DNA of 64,000 bases from Xylogone sp. PMI_703 (taxonomy: Eukaryota > Ascomycota > Leotiomycetes). Location: assembly GCA_021399445.1 (NCBI GenBank), contig JAJTUQ010000002.1, forward strand, positions 2,170,001 through 2,234,000, in the 5' to 3' direction. The notes beneath the pieces were generated by a model that searched no databases, was not told the DNA's origin, and saw only the letters and a list, made by a program, of their open reading frames with translations. This document shows positions 11,003 to 22,394 of the stretch, one piece after another. Positions within the stretch are counted from its first letter, which is position 1. The number at the start of each line of letters is the position of its first letter. A program made the translations under genes and the position numbers.

Positions 11003-13076
11003 ATGTTCCAAAAATCTAGAGGACGGCTCTTTGTAACTGGTTTACTGGGCTCAATCTCATCCGCATTCATCCCAGGTGTCTCCGCTACCGGAGCGGCACA
11101 CAGCACCTCGCAATTGCACTGTGTTCGCGATGCTGCTTCGGCGTTTATAACAACCCTCAATGTGACACAACCACATGCGCAATGTTTCCGCGTGGAGAAT
11201 GGCCTGTTCACGGAGATTTTCACTGAGAAGCCCTCTCTTTCTTCTGGTGCAGAGCAGATCTCTTATCTTGACGGGTTTGTTCTCCCTGGTATCATTGAGT
11301 CACATGGGCATATGCTGCAGTATGGAGAGATGTTGGAATCGGTACCTTTATATGGCGTTCAGAATATAGAAGAGGCGCGAAGTAGGATCAAAACTTTTCT
11401 GAAACATCATGAAGGCGAAGGGTATGGGCAGCGAGATAAGTGGATCCGTGGAATCGGATGGGATCAGGCATTCTTTGGGGGAGTTATGCCAACTGCTGTA
11501 TGTTATTTCTTGCTTCTCAATTTTAAAACCTTGGAAACGTTACCTTCTATTTTTTTTCCTTCATCCTTTCCATGATTAAAGAATCAATACTTACAACGAA
11601 CTAGGATCAATTAAGCCAAGATTCGGAGCTCAAAGATCTCTACATGATGCTAGACAGAGTAGATGTCCATTGCGTCTGGGTTTCTACTCCAGTGTTATCT
11701 CTGATGCCCACTCCTCTACCAGAAAGTCCTCCTGGAGGTGTAGTAGTTACTGATCCCGGCCCTGGCGTATTCTGCGATAACGCGATGGACGAGATCATCT
11801 TCCCCTTAGCGCCCAAACCATCGATCTCTCAAAGGACTCGGTGGTTCAAACTTGCAATGGAAGAGCTCAACAAAGTAGGTATTGTCGGAGTAGGAGATGC
11901 TGGCATGCGACCTGCTGATGTACAGATTCTGGAGTCCTTGGCGCTGAATGGAGAGTTGACTACGAGGATCAGCGTTATGTTGGAGTGTAAGGAGAGAAAT
12001 ACCTTCTGCCCTGAAGAGATTCTGGGATTGAAGTTGTTGTATTCACCTTCTGGGATGGGAGGAGATACTCTCAAGCTCGGAGGAGTGAAATTATTCGCGG
12101 ATGGAGCGTTAGGTTCGTGGGGAGCGGCGTTGCTCGAACCGTACACCGATAAACCAGAGATCAGTGGGACCATGCTCATAAACGAGACAGATTTAACAAG
12201 AGTGACTAAACAGGTTTGTGCTCCCTTCTTTGTTCTTCAACAATTTCTCAAATGGAAACAAGAGCTAATGACTAGAGGTAAAAGTGGTTTGATGCCGGCT
12301 TCCAAGTCAACATCCACGCCATTGGAGATCGAGCAAACAGAGCAGCAGTAGACGCCTTCGAAGCCGCTCTTGGACCCGACTGCAACGCATGTAACTCAGA
12401 AAGACGCCTCAGAATCGAGCATGCTCAGATAATCCATCCCGACGATCAAAAACGAATTGCCAGAATGGGCATCATTCCAAGCATCCAGCCCACCCATGCC
12501 ACATCCGACATGGCGTACGCACTGGACCGTCTCGGCCCCGAGCGTCTCTCAAACTCCGCCTACCGCATGGCAAGTTTCTTTCCGAAAGCCAGCAATGGCA
12601 GTGCATCATCCTCTTCTTCCGCTGAAAATCCCTTTCCTGGCCCGGTTCTAGGGTCGGATTTCCCTGTTGAGCCTCCCAATCCTTTCCATGGCATGTACGC
12701 AGCGGTCACACGTCTCAACCCCGCGACGGGGACAAGCCCTGCAGGGGAAGGAGGATGGCATCCAGAGCAAAAGCTAAGTGTGGAACAAGCGCTGAAAGGC
12801 TTCACGAAGAATGGAGCGTATGGATGGATCAGGGATGATAAAGCGGGAACGATTGAGGTTGGGAAGTGGGCTGATTGGGTGGTGGTTGATAGAGATATTT
12901 TTCAGGATGAGAGTGGAAAGGGACTGAGGGATGTGGTTGTTAGAGAGACGTGGGTTGGGGGAAGAAGGGTGTATGGTGGTGATGGAGATATTGAAGAGGA
13001 GGTTCGCATTCCGTTGGAGATTTATGAAGATGTTATTGGAGAGATCAAGCAAGGCCTTATTAAGGATGAATTATAA
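11003..13076 (+). CDS. Amidohydrolase family 3 (YtcJ-like) metal-dependent hydrolase, 3 exons, 631 aa
   Basis: Metal-dependent hydrolase of the amidohydrolase superfamily; family members cleave C-N bonds in amides, imides or formyl groups. The physiological substrate here is unknown. Exons are 11003-11497, 11605-12213 and 12285-13076, all phase 0, totalling 632 codons. PGIIESHGHM near residue 96 carries the metal-binding His-X-His. NIHAIGDRAN and RIEHAQ supply further metal or catalytic His residues, and LGSDFPVE supplies the conserved Asp. A hydrophobic N-terminus (LFVTGLLGSISSAF) suggests secretion or membrane anchoring. The second acceptor (taaaag) was preferred over nearer AGs because those lead to stops. 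Length agrees with fungal YtcJ proteins. Confidence 0.88.
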
Positions 13077-15715
13077 TTAAGAGAAGCGACGAATAGATGC
13101 GAAGAGGCCCTCAGTTTCCTATTGGCTTATTTCATTATTTTCTCCTTTTGTATATACGGAGCTTATTACGATAGAACCATAAGAGATGCGCAATTAGAGA
13201 GAATTCATAACATCTTTTACGTGTAAATAATTCGCAATAAATAGGAGCTTCTTATATAATTCGCCCATTGGAGGACGGCTTCTGGAATCAAATACCGCCA
13301 AGCCTTCCCAGCTGTCAAACCCCAAAATAGCAAAAAATCGCTTGACAGCCGCACCCAACTCTATTGATCCATCGTAAGCTTAGTTATCCATCGTTTCAGA
13401 AAAGAAACAAATAAAGAGATGACCAGATTCGTGCCTTACCTGCCTACCTACCAAGATCTGGAAACGAACTTATTAGGCGTAATGGAAGATTTGAGAGAAA
13501 GAGAGGAAAGGGCAGTGGTGCGGTGGGTAACATGGTGGATAGGACAAAAAGAACTTTAAAAATACACTACAACCACCCCGTTTCTTTGTCATCAACGAAA
13601 CACCGCGAAAATACTACCGTAACAACGATTCTGATGCTCCCCTTGGCTTCTTTTCTCCACAGTTCGTGACGAACACAGTAAGCGTAAAGAAGAACGGAAC
13701 ACTTCATCTCCGAGAAAATCCCCCCCAACGAAAAAAGTCACGAGGATGGGGCAGAATAGCGGGTTATCTAAAATTAAATTTTAACTTGAGAGCTTACTGT
13801 CGTATGCGGCCGCATCATCGGCCGGGAATAATATGCGACTCTTTAAATCTCTGTGAGGGAACAGAAAATGTAAATGAAATCAATATCACGGAGCCTCTAC
13901 GGAGTCCTATCAGTAAATGATAATTGCACTGGTTACCGCCGATTCTACATCCGTATCATGTTATATATCCGTATTATCCATCATGTGCCGTGCACGCATC
14001 CCGCAACATGTGGCAGAACCACGGGACGAAGCGGAAATCTGAAAGATAGATACATTCTTTCCTAGCGGCAAGTCAGTCGGTATCCATAGAGATGATGATT
14101 TGAATTTGATTCTTTTATCCGCCCGGAAAGAGAGGCAGCCGGTCTTAATTTAACTCCCTCAACTTCTTCGGCGCACTTTGTTTCCTTTTACGAGGTTTGG
14201 GCCTTTGTCAGTTGCCGTCCTTCCTGTTGAGGCAAAACAACTGCCACTGCTAGGGCTCAGCCACGACTTGCCTCAAAGAGGAATATAGAGATCCCCTGCC
14301 TCCGTACCACAGCACAGCGCCGTTAGCTCCAGAGCTTGTTCTGCCACCCTGCTTACATGTACACAGTAGCACGAGTAGTTACGAATCTTTCTTCGCACTG
14401 TGAATGGGATGCTCTCTCGGCTCTCCAGCTGGTGGGTGCTGTGCCCTGCGGGATCGCAATACCGGGATCTGGAACGTTGCCAATGAATGATGTGGTGGTG
14501 AAGAGGAAAGGAAGGTTGTTTTGTTCCATTGCGGTTGATTGGAAGAGAGTTTAGAGTTCGCCGAGTTGGTTCACAAATCATCCCCTGCGGATCGACCCAG
14601 GCAGCTGGATGGATGATTGATTCCAAAGAACTGAAATCATGCATAAACAAGTCTGTCAACGGGTACATTTGTCGCTCTTTCTCTGACACGATGTCGACCT
14701 CGTGCCCTCATACTGGTAGGTTGTAACCTGCCACAGTCCAGCTCAGTCATTTCAGTGCAGCGCCCTGCCGGTACAAAGAATTTGCCCGATTTTCTCCTTT
14801 ACCATGCTGCCACTAATCACCCGTATTTCCGTCTGTGACATCCTGGAATTTACTTACAAAGACTTTATGGGATGATGATACAGTTGCTTACACGATGCTA
14901 GGTGTACTTCCTGTAGATTTCGACCTCGGGGCTGGGCCATGCCAAGGACAACCTGAAGCATCTCTTATTTCACAACCATTGCCCATGATCGTACCTCAAG
15001 CCACACAAAGATGGCTCACGGAGCTACAATAATATCCCGACCTGCAGCAGCGACAACCACGTCGAGCTTTTCCCACCCGCGGGGTCGGAGTACGCGTGTA
15101 CGGCCTGATAATGGACGCAGTGGTGGTGGCACATCGGTCAGCATGGCAGTGACTTTGCTCTACGTGATAGCTGCAACGCAAATTAAGGTACCGGTGATGC
15201 AAATTGATGCACCAGCGCCGCGCCTCCTCAGCCTTCTTTTCGAGCCCGCTGCGACGGACCTTGCCAATCCTCCTGCTTGGGCGCTCCTCATTGGTGCAGG
15301 CGCACTGATTACATGAATTGTGACTAATCATATCCAATCACCGTCGACCTTGCTTACTGTCAGCTCATTCTGCAGTCCCAGTCTAGCGGCCTTGGCATGT
15401 GTCTCGTTGCCTAAGGTGTCATTGGCTGCTCTCCGCTTCTCCCGCCTCAGCCCAACTGGAAGACTCCAGCAGCTTGCATGGCCGCCTCGCCCGCTTCGCG
15501 TTGGCTCCCAATCGCCCTTTCTTACAATATCAACCCTCGCCGCCCCGGAAACGGTTCTGTCATTCGTAATATATACCACCTTATCCATCCTTCATTAACC
15601 AGCGTCATCGCCGTCAACAAGTTGTATTGATCACAGATTCCTCATCATCAATTAGCTATCAACTTCAACCCCCACTAACTGGAGAGTAGGCCGTACTTGG
15701 CCTTGAAGATTCACG
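13077..15715. other. 2.6-kb intergenic region with long 5' leader of the DUF7053 gene
   Basis: No supportable gene. The right part (about 15.3-15.7 kb) is CT- and TCATC-rich, as in leaders of highly expressed fungal genes. An inverted pair GCTGTCAA/TTGACAGC lies at 13311-13318 and 13342-13349. A near copy of the recurrent TACGGAGT element lies at about 13898-13905. Open frames in this stretch overlap on several strands and have no recognisable domains. Confidence 0.5.
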
Positions 15716-16783
15716 ATGGCGAGAAAGACCCTCTTCACCACCATTACTCCCATCCCGGGCGGTGTTTCGCGCGAAACCGTCCTCGAAACCTTACACGACC
15801 ATCTCGAGATGATTGATCTCAATCCATCACACGAGTCTCGTACCCAGATCAAGCCTCCGCCAGAAGCTTCTCCCGAGGAATACCACTGCGTCTGGTACTC
15901 CATTACCGACAAGATCGACTACCTCCCAGCCGGCCTCTACTCTGGCAAGGTCCACTTCAAGGCATGCTTCCATGATCTCACCAACGGTATGCAGACGCAC
16001 TGCTATGCGCCCATGGGTATCGACATCAAGCAGAAATGGACTATTGGAGGCAGTCTGCCCGGAGAACCCGTTCAGCCCGTCGAACTTGGCATCGGAGCCC
16101 CAATTACTGGCTTATATTTGCGGGAGGATGTGGAACTGAAATGCAATATTCTTATGACAAAGTTTGTTAAGAAGACACTCAAGGATGCCCTCGCGACCCT
16201 CGTTGCGCGTCTCGTCGTTAAGTCTCAACTCCAAGAGGCCGCCGCTAACAATAGGCGGATGACATACAACCCTGGAGCCTCTGCCTACGATCCGAATGGT
16301 GCTGGTACAGCTACTTGGCAGTCAGGAAGTTCGGTTCACTCCGGGGGACCTTCTGGTGCCTTGTCTCCTCCCATGAGTCCACAACCATCACCAGGGATGT
16401 TACATAGCCCAGGTCTAATGAGCCCGCCACTCAGTCCACCATATCCTGGCGCACCACATCAGCTACAGCCGGGTGGTCTCGGCATTGATTACGGGCATGG
16501 GCACCCGCACTGGCAGCAGCAGACTAGCAACGTCTCGTGGAAGGAACAGCAAGATCGTGCCTCATACCAAGCATGGCTGGAAGCTCAGCAAGAGAAGGGG
16601 AAACGTTTATCCCCGCAACAACCATTACAACAGCAGCTGTCGCAGAGCACACATATGCCAGTCGAGTTAGACTCCGGAAACAGATTCAATTCGAGCAATC
16701 CAAACTCGCCGGGGTTGAATGGTTACGGTCCAGTTGAGCTTCCCCCAGCTGAGCTGCCCGCTTCGTCGTCATTCACGAAATAA
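15716..16783 (+). CDS. DUF7053 domain protein with Pro/Gln-rich tail, 355 aa
   Basis: Intronless gene. Residues 1 to about 160 match the fungal DUF7053 family as I remember it: the start (TPIPGGVSRETVLETLHDH), MIDLNP, HCVWYSITDKIDYLPAGLYSG, QTHCYAPMGIDI, WTIGGSLPGEPVQPVELG and GLYLREDV. The biochemical function of the family is not known to me; its shape recalls a START or lipid-binding-like beta fold, but this is speculation. Residues about 185-355 are low complexity, rich in Pro, Ser, Gly and Gln, and probably disordered. There is no signal peptide or transmembrane segment. The start follows a long pyrimidine-rich leader and is unambiguous. Confidence 0.85.
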   Translation: MARKTLFTTITPIPGGVSRETVLETLHDHLEMIDLNPSHESRTQIKPPPEASPEEYHCVWYSITDKIDYLPAGLYSGKVHFKACFHDLTNGMQTHCYAPMGIDIKQKWTIGGSLPGEPVQPVELGIGAPITGLYLREDVELKCNILMTKFVKKTLKDALATLVARLVVKSQLQEAAANNRRMTYNPGASAYDPNGAGTATWQSGSSVHSGGPSGALSPPMSPQPSPGMLHSPGLMSPPLSPPYPGAPHQLQPGGLGIDYGHGHPHWQQQTSNVSWKEQQDRASYQAWLEAQQEKGKRLSPQQPLQQQLSQSTHMPVELDSGNRFNSSNPNSPGLNGYGPVELPPAELPASSSFTK

Positions 16784-17754
16784 ATGCGATGAGAAGATTT
16801 GTCTGATGGAGCCCTCAAAACAGAGTAGTCTGGGAGTCTCAGAGGAAAATCACACAAAATAAGGTGGAGATTAACAGACTGAGCAATAGAGTTTTACCCT
16901 GCGGCAGACAGGATGGGACGCGAGGAAAAAACGATACCCCATGATGAATATGATTTTCTAACACGAACCTTCTTTAATATTTATTCTTTTACTTTTCATA
17001 TCACATTCTATTCTGAGGCGATACCCCGGAAAGTCAACCCGGATCCATTACCTGAAAAGTGCTGGGCTTTAGGCTTTAGGAGCGGATGGCATACACGAAA
17101 ATTTCCACCAAGACATGTGTACGCGGATAACAAGACGGCGCACGAATGGCGACAATCAGGCGTTTACTATTTGTTTTTCTTTGTCAATTTTTATGTTCTG
17201 TACTTTATTCACAGCTATTAGCTAGATCTTTCCTTGTTTTGACGGATTTTCTGGTTTCAACTTGTTTGGTTGGCGGGCCTGTCACATTGGCATGATATCT
17301 TCTTGGTTCGCTGCGATCACATGTAACTATGATTCACTCGATTGAAGTTTTACGTGAGAAATAAAAATATATAAATATGCATGTGCCAATTCCATCTTTG
17401 ATAATTATCAAATTGCGTACGCGTATCAGGCTGTATTGATTGTGCAAGGATACGTTTACACTAATGAGGACCCGGATTCGGCTTTCGCAGCCAACTATTG
17501 GCTACTTCTCACGACTGGCTAGTTCATCTCATCTTCATCTCAAGTTCTTATTGGAAACTCACAACCTATCAGTATTATTCGTCCATGTTACTTCAGTAAT
17601 GAGAGTCCATGAATTGTCTCGTGTGTTTCTCTTAAAGTCAACTAAGATTTCTCATGATAGCATTATAAAAACACCATCCAGTGTATTGTAACATAGGGGT
17701 AAATCGACTTTGACTACCTCAATTCCAAGATGTTTATTGAAGAGAGTGTCCTAT
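16784..17754. other. 3' flanks of two converging genes
   Basis: About 970 bp of AT-leaning sequence between the stop codons of converging genes. Short open frames have no support. Confidence 0.5.
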
Positions 17755-18966
17755 TTAATATCTCCATGCCAGACCACGTGGGACACCAAATGTGGAATAA
17801 CCCCAATAATAACGAGAATGACTATGAGAACGGGACTCAAGCCTCGCATTAGCATACCTTATTGCGCGGATATCTTCCTGCATGCTAGTATCTTGGCTTC
17901 CGCTTTCAAACTCATCCTTTATTGAACCTGCTACAAAGCTGACTGTGCTCCAGGTTACGCCTGGTCCGAACATCAAGTTGCCATCCCTGATATGACTACG
18001 CCATTTTTGATTATCAAGCGTCGGCCCATCTCCTAGATCCTTCCACCTCGTTAGAGTTACAGCAGCGCAGTCGTAGCTTGGATTGTGCGTACGAATTCTA
18101 AATTCGGTGTGGCAATAAGAGCATTGCTGCACCTGGAAAGTGTGATTACCACTTGGTTTGGAAAACTGCAAGGCTGGTCGACGTTCTCCGTACTTATATT
18201 CACCAGAAACGCGGTCCCGGTCCTTTTTTAACGTGTACGAGATATGCGGGCAGATTTCTCCCGAAGTATCCAGTCGACACAGTGACTGTCTGTCGGGTGC
18301 GGCCCATGTTTCCTGGAGACGAATGAGCATCCTCCCTCCTACAATGCGCAGATCTCTTCTCTTTCGGGTTTCATAGCTCTGATGGCCATATGTTGGATAT
18401 GATATATAAGTGAGAAGTGATAGGAGCCAAGTACAGTCTCGGCCTTGTCGATATCGCTTCATTGTCATAGCGAAGAGCGTCTGACTGAACCCAGAGAACA
18501 TGAATCGGCGAATATTGTATTGCATATCGGCAGAGTCGCAATTCCTTTCTGAGGTTATCGCTCTAGGAACATAATTACTAGCCTTTTCAATGGTATGAAG
18601 CTTAGCACAGTGGACACAAGCAATGTAATTCCTCAAATCCGATTCCAGCAGTTGCACAAAGTCGCACAACATATCATTCTCGCTTTCTAGCTTGAGTTCC
18701 TGGAGATACTGATATCCGAGCGTCCAGTACATAGACCGGCAACAGATTGAAAAGATGGCGGCTGAGCTCATGGGAAGATATCCGACAATTTCTCTAATGA
18801 GCTCTTTAGGAAAATTCTCGAATGCGGATCCATCGAGTGCATGTGGCTCTGGCACTGGTACGATAATACGGGGTCTAATTCCATGTAGCACAAACGTTCT
18901 TTTCCTTAAAAGTTTGTGTTTAGCGAACAGTCTCACTGGAGCACGAATAGATGCTTGAGAAACCAT
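17755..18966 (-). CDS. F-box-like protein, 403 aa
   Basis: Intronless. An F-box-like segment lies at about residues 50-92 (FENFPKELIREIVGYLPMSS followed by a Cys-Arg-Ser-Met-Tyr pattern). This would recruit Skp1 and make the protein a candidate substrate adaptor of an SCF ubiquitin ligase. The rest has no repeats of known type. It holds Cys pairs (CVHC near residue 117 and CSYC near residue 283) that could bind metal or be structural. Such single-exon F-box orphans are numerous in filamentous ascomycetes. The substrate is unknown. Confidence 0.7.
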   Translation of the reverse strand: MVSQASIRAPVRLFAKHKLLRKRTFVLHGIRPRIIVPVPEPHALDGSAFENFPKELIREIVGYLPMSSAAIFSICCRSMYWTLGYQYLQELKLESENDMLCDFVQLLESDLRNYIACVHCAKLHTIEKASNYVPRAITSERNCDSADMQYNIRRFMFSGFSQTLFAMTMKRYRQGRDCTWLLSLLTYISYPTYGHQSYETRKRRDLRIVGGRMLIRLQETWAAPDRQSLCRLDTSGEICPHISYTLKKDRDRVSGEYKYGERRPALQFSKPSGNHTFQVQQCSYCHTEFRIRTHNPSYDCAAVTLTRWKDLGDGPTLDNQKWRSHIRDGNLMFGPGVTWSTVSFVAGSIKDEFESGSQDTSMQEDIRAIRYANARLESRSHSHSRYYWGYSTFGVPRGLAWRY

Positions 18967-20116
18967 CTTGGAAATACGATGCTAGGGTATATGAATAGAT
19001 TGATTAGAAAGCATGAACATAACAATATCCTAAATAATGCAGAAATGGACCGGTTAGTATGCTGGTATTACGTAGTGTCGGTGAAAATGGGATATTTGCA
19101 ATTCGACTGCAAATGCCAACTAGCTCGGATCTATTAGATATTTTTAAGAGCTTTGGCGAATATTCATACTAATCATACAAGAAACGAGTTATACTCTAAT
19201 ATACTAACGCTCTTTCTCTAAGATACATTGGTAGAGTTGACATGGATCACATCTTCAATGGAGCCAAAAATCGCTGTGGGTCTCTGGAATTTTGGAATAT
19301 ATAGAATACCAGTGAAGGATTTACCATACAGTCATCGAAATCTCTGACTGGTTTTTAAGATATCAGCACCCAAAACGGTAAGTGCACCAGATGGCAGGTG
19401 TTGAGTATTTGGGTATTTGAAACTATCTAGTCAGAACCACTATCAGCCAAGGTACATTTTCTCTCATAGTAGCTCATACAAGTATAATACTCCTGTGAAA
19501 AGCATATTGTAATGATTATTACACTTGTAAATGTTGATTTAAGCCACTATATCTTTTTAGCTCCACGGTGAGCTACTAGTCAGAATCTCAACTAATGCTC
19601 TCCTAAATGTGTGAAAATACTGCTAGTATGGATACCACAACTCCGTGAGACAAGTCTGGCCCGACTGAAATAAAGATGATTGGACCGTCCGGTCCAGACA
19701 ACCAGTCAATCTGTTCTCAAATTATTACGGATAAAGTAAAACGGAAGCTAATCGCATTATAATCTCGAGAGGGATATGAAATGTTCACTTTATGTAAAAT
19801 ACTCCGAGCTTATATACGATACTAGGATATGACATATTTCTAACAACTCCCTTGATTCTTAGCCCCCGTGTTGTTTGAATATGCACCCTCCATCTCCACT
19901 AGCAAGTACCGCGTACAGTAACTACAGATTAGCGTAACATATATACAGTTGAGGCCCTCCTTTAGGCTTCTCGGGCGAGATCCGTAGGTTTTGCTCTAGA
20001 CCAAACATTACGATCTAGATCACCAAAATGGCGGTTACGTACCCGACCTATCTCGGCTGTATACGGCCATATCCATCTACTTGTTCGGCTGTGAATTTTC
20101 CTCTATGTTTTAAGAG
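18967..20116. other. AT-rich intergenic stretch with a GGACC/GGTCC palindrome
   Basis: About 1.15 kb without a supportable gene. TGGACC-GTCC-GGTCCA at 19681-19696 is a palindrome resembling the GGTCC/GGACC pair at 1914-1926. Outer arms GATTG and CAATC lie around it. Confidence 0.45.
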
Positions 20117-22394
20117 CTAGATTAACAGAATTTCTTTGTCTTCAGCAAGGTCACACCAATCACCCCACCATCCTTGAGGCACGAGTACGCATACACGTTC
20201 CCAATAGCCGGGTTTGCTGGTAGATTCACGGATAAGTAAACCTATTGTGTGGGAGAATTTCTCTGAAATTATAGTAGATCCTCTATTTGAGCCCCTCTGC
20301 GCAATGAGATAATAGTATCTTTGCTTCGTCTTACCAGCGAACAACTTCCAGTCCTCGTGAGTGTCGAGGAATAAGATGGAATCAGGTACAGCCACTTGGG
20401 GGTCTTTCCTTAGCTCTGGATCTGCCCGTACCTTCAAGTGGTAGACTTTGCCGTCTCGTTCTTTCTCATAGATACCTGCATACTTGAGCATATGGTATTC
20501 GGTTTGTCCCTGGTCCGGAGCTTTTCCTACGCATTCATCAACCAATACTGGCACGACTTTGCTCTGGATGCGCAGAAGACCCGTGGATACTAGGCCCATG
20601 GGATTGCTACCAGATGCTTGGCAAGTTGCTTCCACAATTCTCCATATCGGTGTAAATGAACTAAATGAACAAAAGATAACCTTTCCTTGAAGTGAAGCCC
20701 AGGACCACGTTGGGCAGTAGTAGCCTTCGTATCTGCGGCAAAGGAGTCCTTCCTTATTGTGCCCATGCCATAGAAGTTGGTCATCAAGATCTTCTCGCCA
20801 AATGCCTGCCAAGTAGTTCTCTGGTGGGCGTCCAAGTTTTAACGCGGCTCCAGCAAGGGCTGGGAGCTTATCCCGTTGGTCTGTAAAATCCCGCTGGGAG
20901 TAGATCTCGACCAGATACTTCCACGCTCTATTTGCGTTTCGGATTCCCCGTGCCCTTCCACTATCACTAGCCGACAGTGCCCTGGTCATGCTACCGTCAG
21001 GGCGCCGCTTCAATAATGTATTCCTGGTGAAGTCGTCTGCGGAGGAGGTATTGATCACAGACACAAGGCCACATTCACATTGAGACATCGACTTGCATTG
21101 CCAGTGTATTTCAGTCATCGAAAAGCAGATTTTGCGACGAGAAAGTATCTCCTCTTGCATGACCCATCCTCGATTCTGCAAGTGCGAGGTCGGTTTATCC
21201 ACCACGCAGAAGGCTTCTTTTACCGAATTGGGATAGTAAGAAGGCCACGATATCAAAATCCGGTGCTGCTCCTCGGTGCGTGGGTCCCGGAAGTCAATTT
21301 CTCGGATCCAGTCGGTTAAAGCGTTTCTGTCTTCTACTGTCTGGAAAATCCCATCATCACTATTGCTGGCTCTTTCAGCGAAAAGCGTTGCGTATGCATT
21401 CTCATAGATATCGCCCATTCTAGCTGACTCGATCTCCCAATCATGGATGTTATCCTGGATAATACATAAAGAGTCAATCCAGAGATACTGAATCCCTAGC
21501 GAGCGAGCCACCTCTACAGAGTGCTTATACGTTAAGGGAAGTGAATCGAAGGGGATTCCTAGGCAAAACTGCTCTACGTTCTCTTCTTTAGTGATCAGCA
21601 TATTGCGTTTCGAATCCAAAGCACCCCACCGGTGACTAAGTGCAAGATACCGTCCAGCCTCATTATGACTGATCATGAGGAAAGGCTGTACCGTCTCACT
21701 TCCGACATCAATTACGCGCGTAGGAAGTTTTGGGTTCATAATCTGCTGACATTGCTGGTGGTTTGCCTGACAATCATTAAGCCAAGATGCTATGGTTTGT
21801 ATATCCCGTGATTGATTTCGGTTGAAGTGTGACCGTTCAATTATAGGCAGCCAAGGAAAAAGGGGCCGAGTGTTTTCTTCTTCAATTAGTAATTCATACG
21901 AACAAGTGCTAGCTGAATGACAATATACCTCCGATTAGAGCGAGAAATACGGTTTGATCTATAGGGCCTCCGCTTGCATCCGGATTTTTGGAACTAATCT
22001 TGGCAATATAGAGACTGAAGATGCCTCCCCGTCCCATCCATGTTGAAACACATTCGATAGTATCCATATCAGCAACCTGTTCGCACACTTCTCTTATGAA
22101 AGAGCAAACCGAGCAACCGTTTCTGCTGGATAGGAGCAGGTCCGCTCTGCTCACTGGTTCACCCGTACAAGCTTCTAAAGGAGCACAGGTCATGCATGTC
22201 CGTGGAGTGGCAAAATTATTGCAATTATATACTTCCTCAGCTTGGAGTCTAATCGTAGGCAATTCGTCAGGAGAGAAGGTTTCATTCGGAGGTAGTGGCG
22301 AAGTGCTTCCCACTGCGGTCGGGCCCGCATCTATTTGGCCAGGCTTTGACAGAACCAGCTTTTTCAGCTTTTTCAGCATGCCTACTCCTACCAT
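20117..22394 (-). CDS. HET-domain protein (heterokaryon incompatibility type)
   Basis: The minus-strand gene starts at 22394 (or at the internal Met at 22379) and ends at 20117. The HET domain begins in exon 2 with YLALSHRWG and continues with TYKHSVEVARSLGIQYLWID, SLCIIQDN and MGDIYENAYATLFA. HET proteins act in non-self recognition and regulated cell death in fungi. Exon 1 has the usual Cys-rich preamble (CMTCAPLEAC, CSVCSFIREVC). The intron lies between about 21925 and 21795. The strong donor ggtatat after LALIG is in phase 1, while the nearest acceptors are in phase 2, so either a long intron ending at about 21795, a weak gtcatt donor or a frame lesion is needed. I cannot choose, so the gene may be intact or damaged. 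Confidence 0.8.

Noticed and set aside
12774..13052. 92-aa minus-strand frame inside the amidohydrolase
   Set aside because: It is the antisense shadow of conserved amidohydrolase coding sequence.
1..13076. Secondary-metabolite gene cluster (MFS, Zn2Cys6 regulator, hydrolases)
   Set aside because: No PKS, NRPS, terpene synthase, DMATS, P450 or methyltransferase is present; the genes are separated by wide gaps and have unrelated roles.
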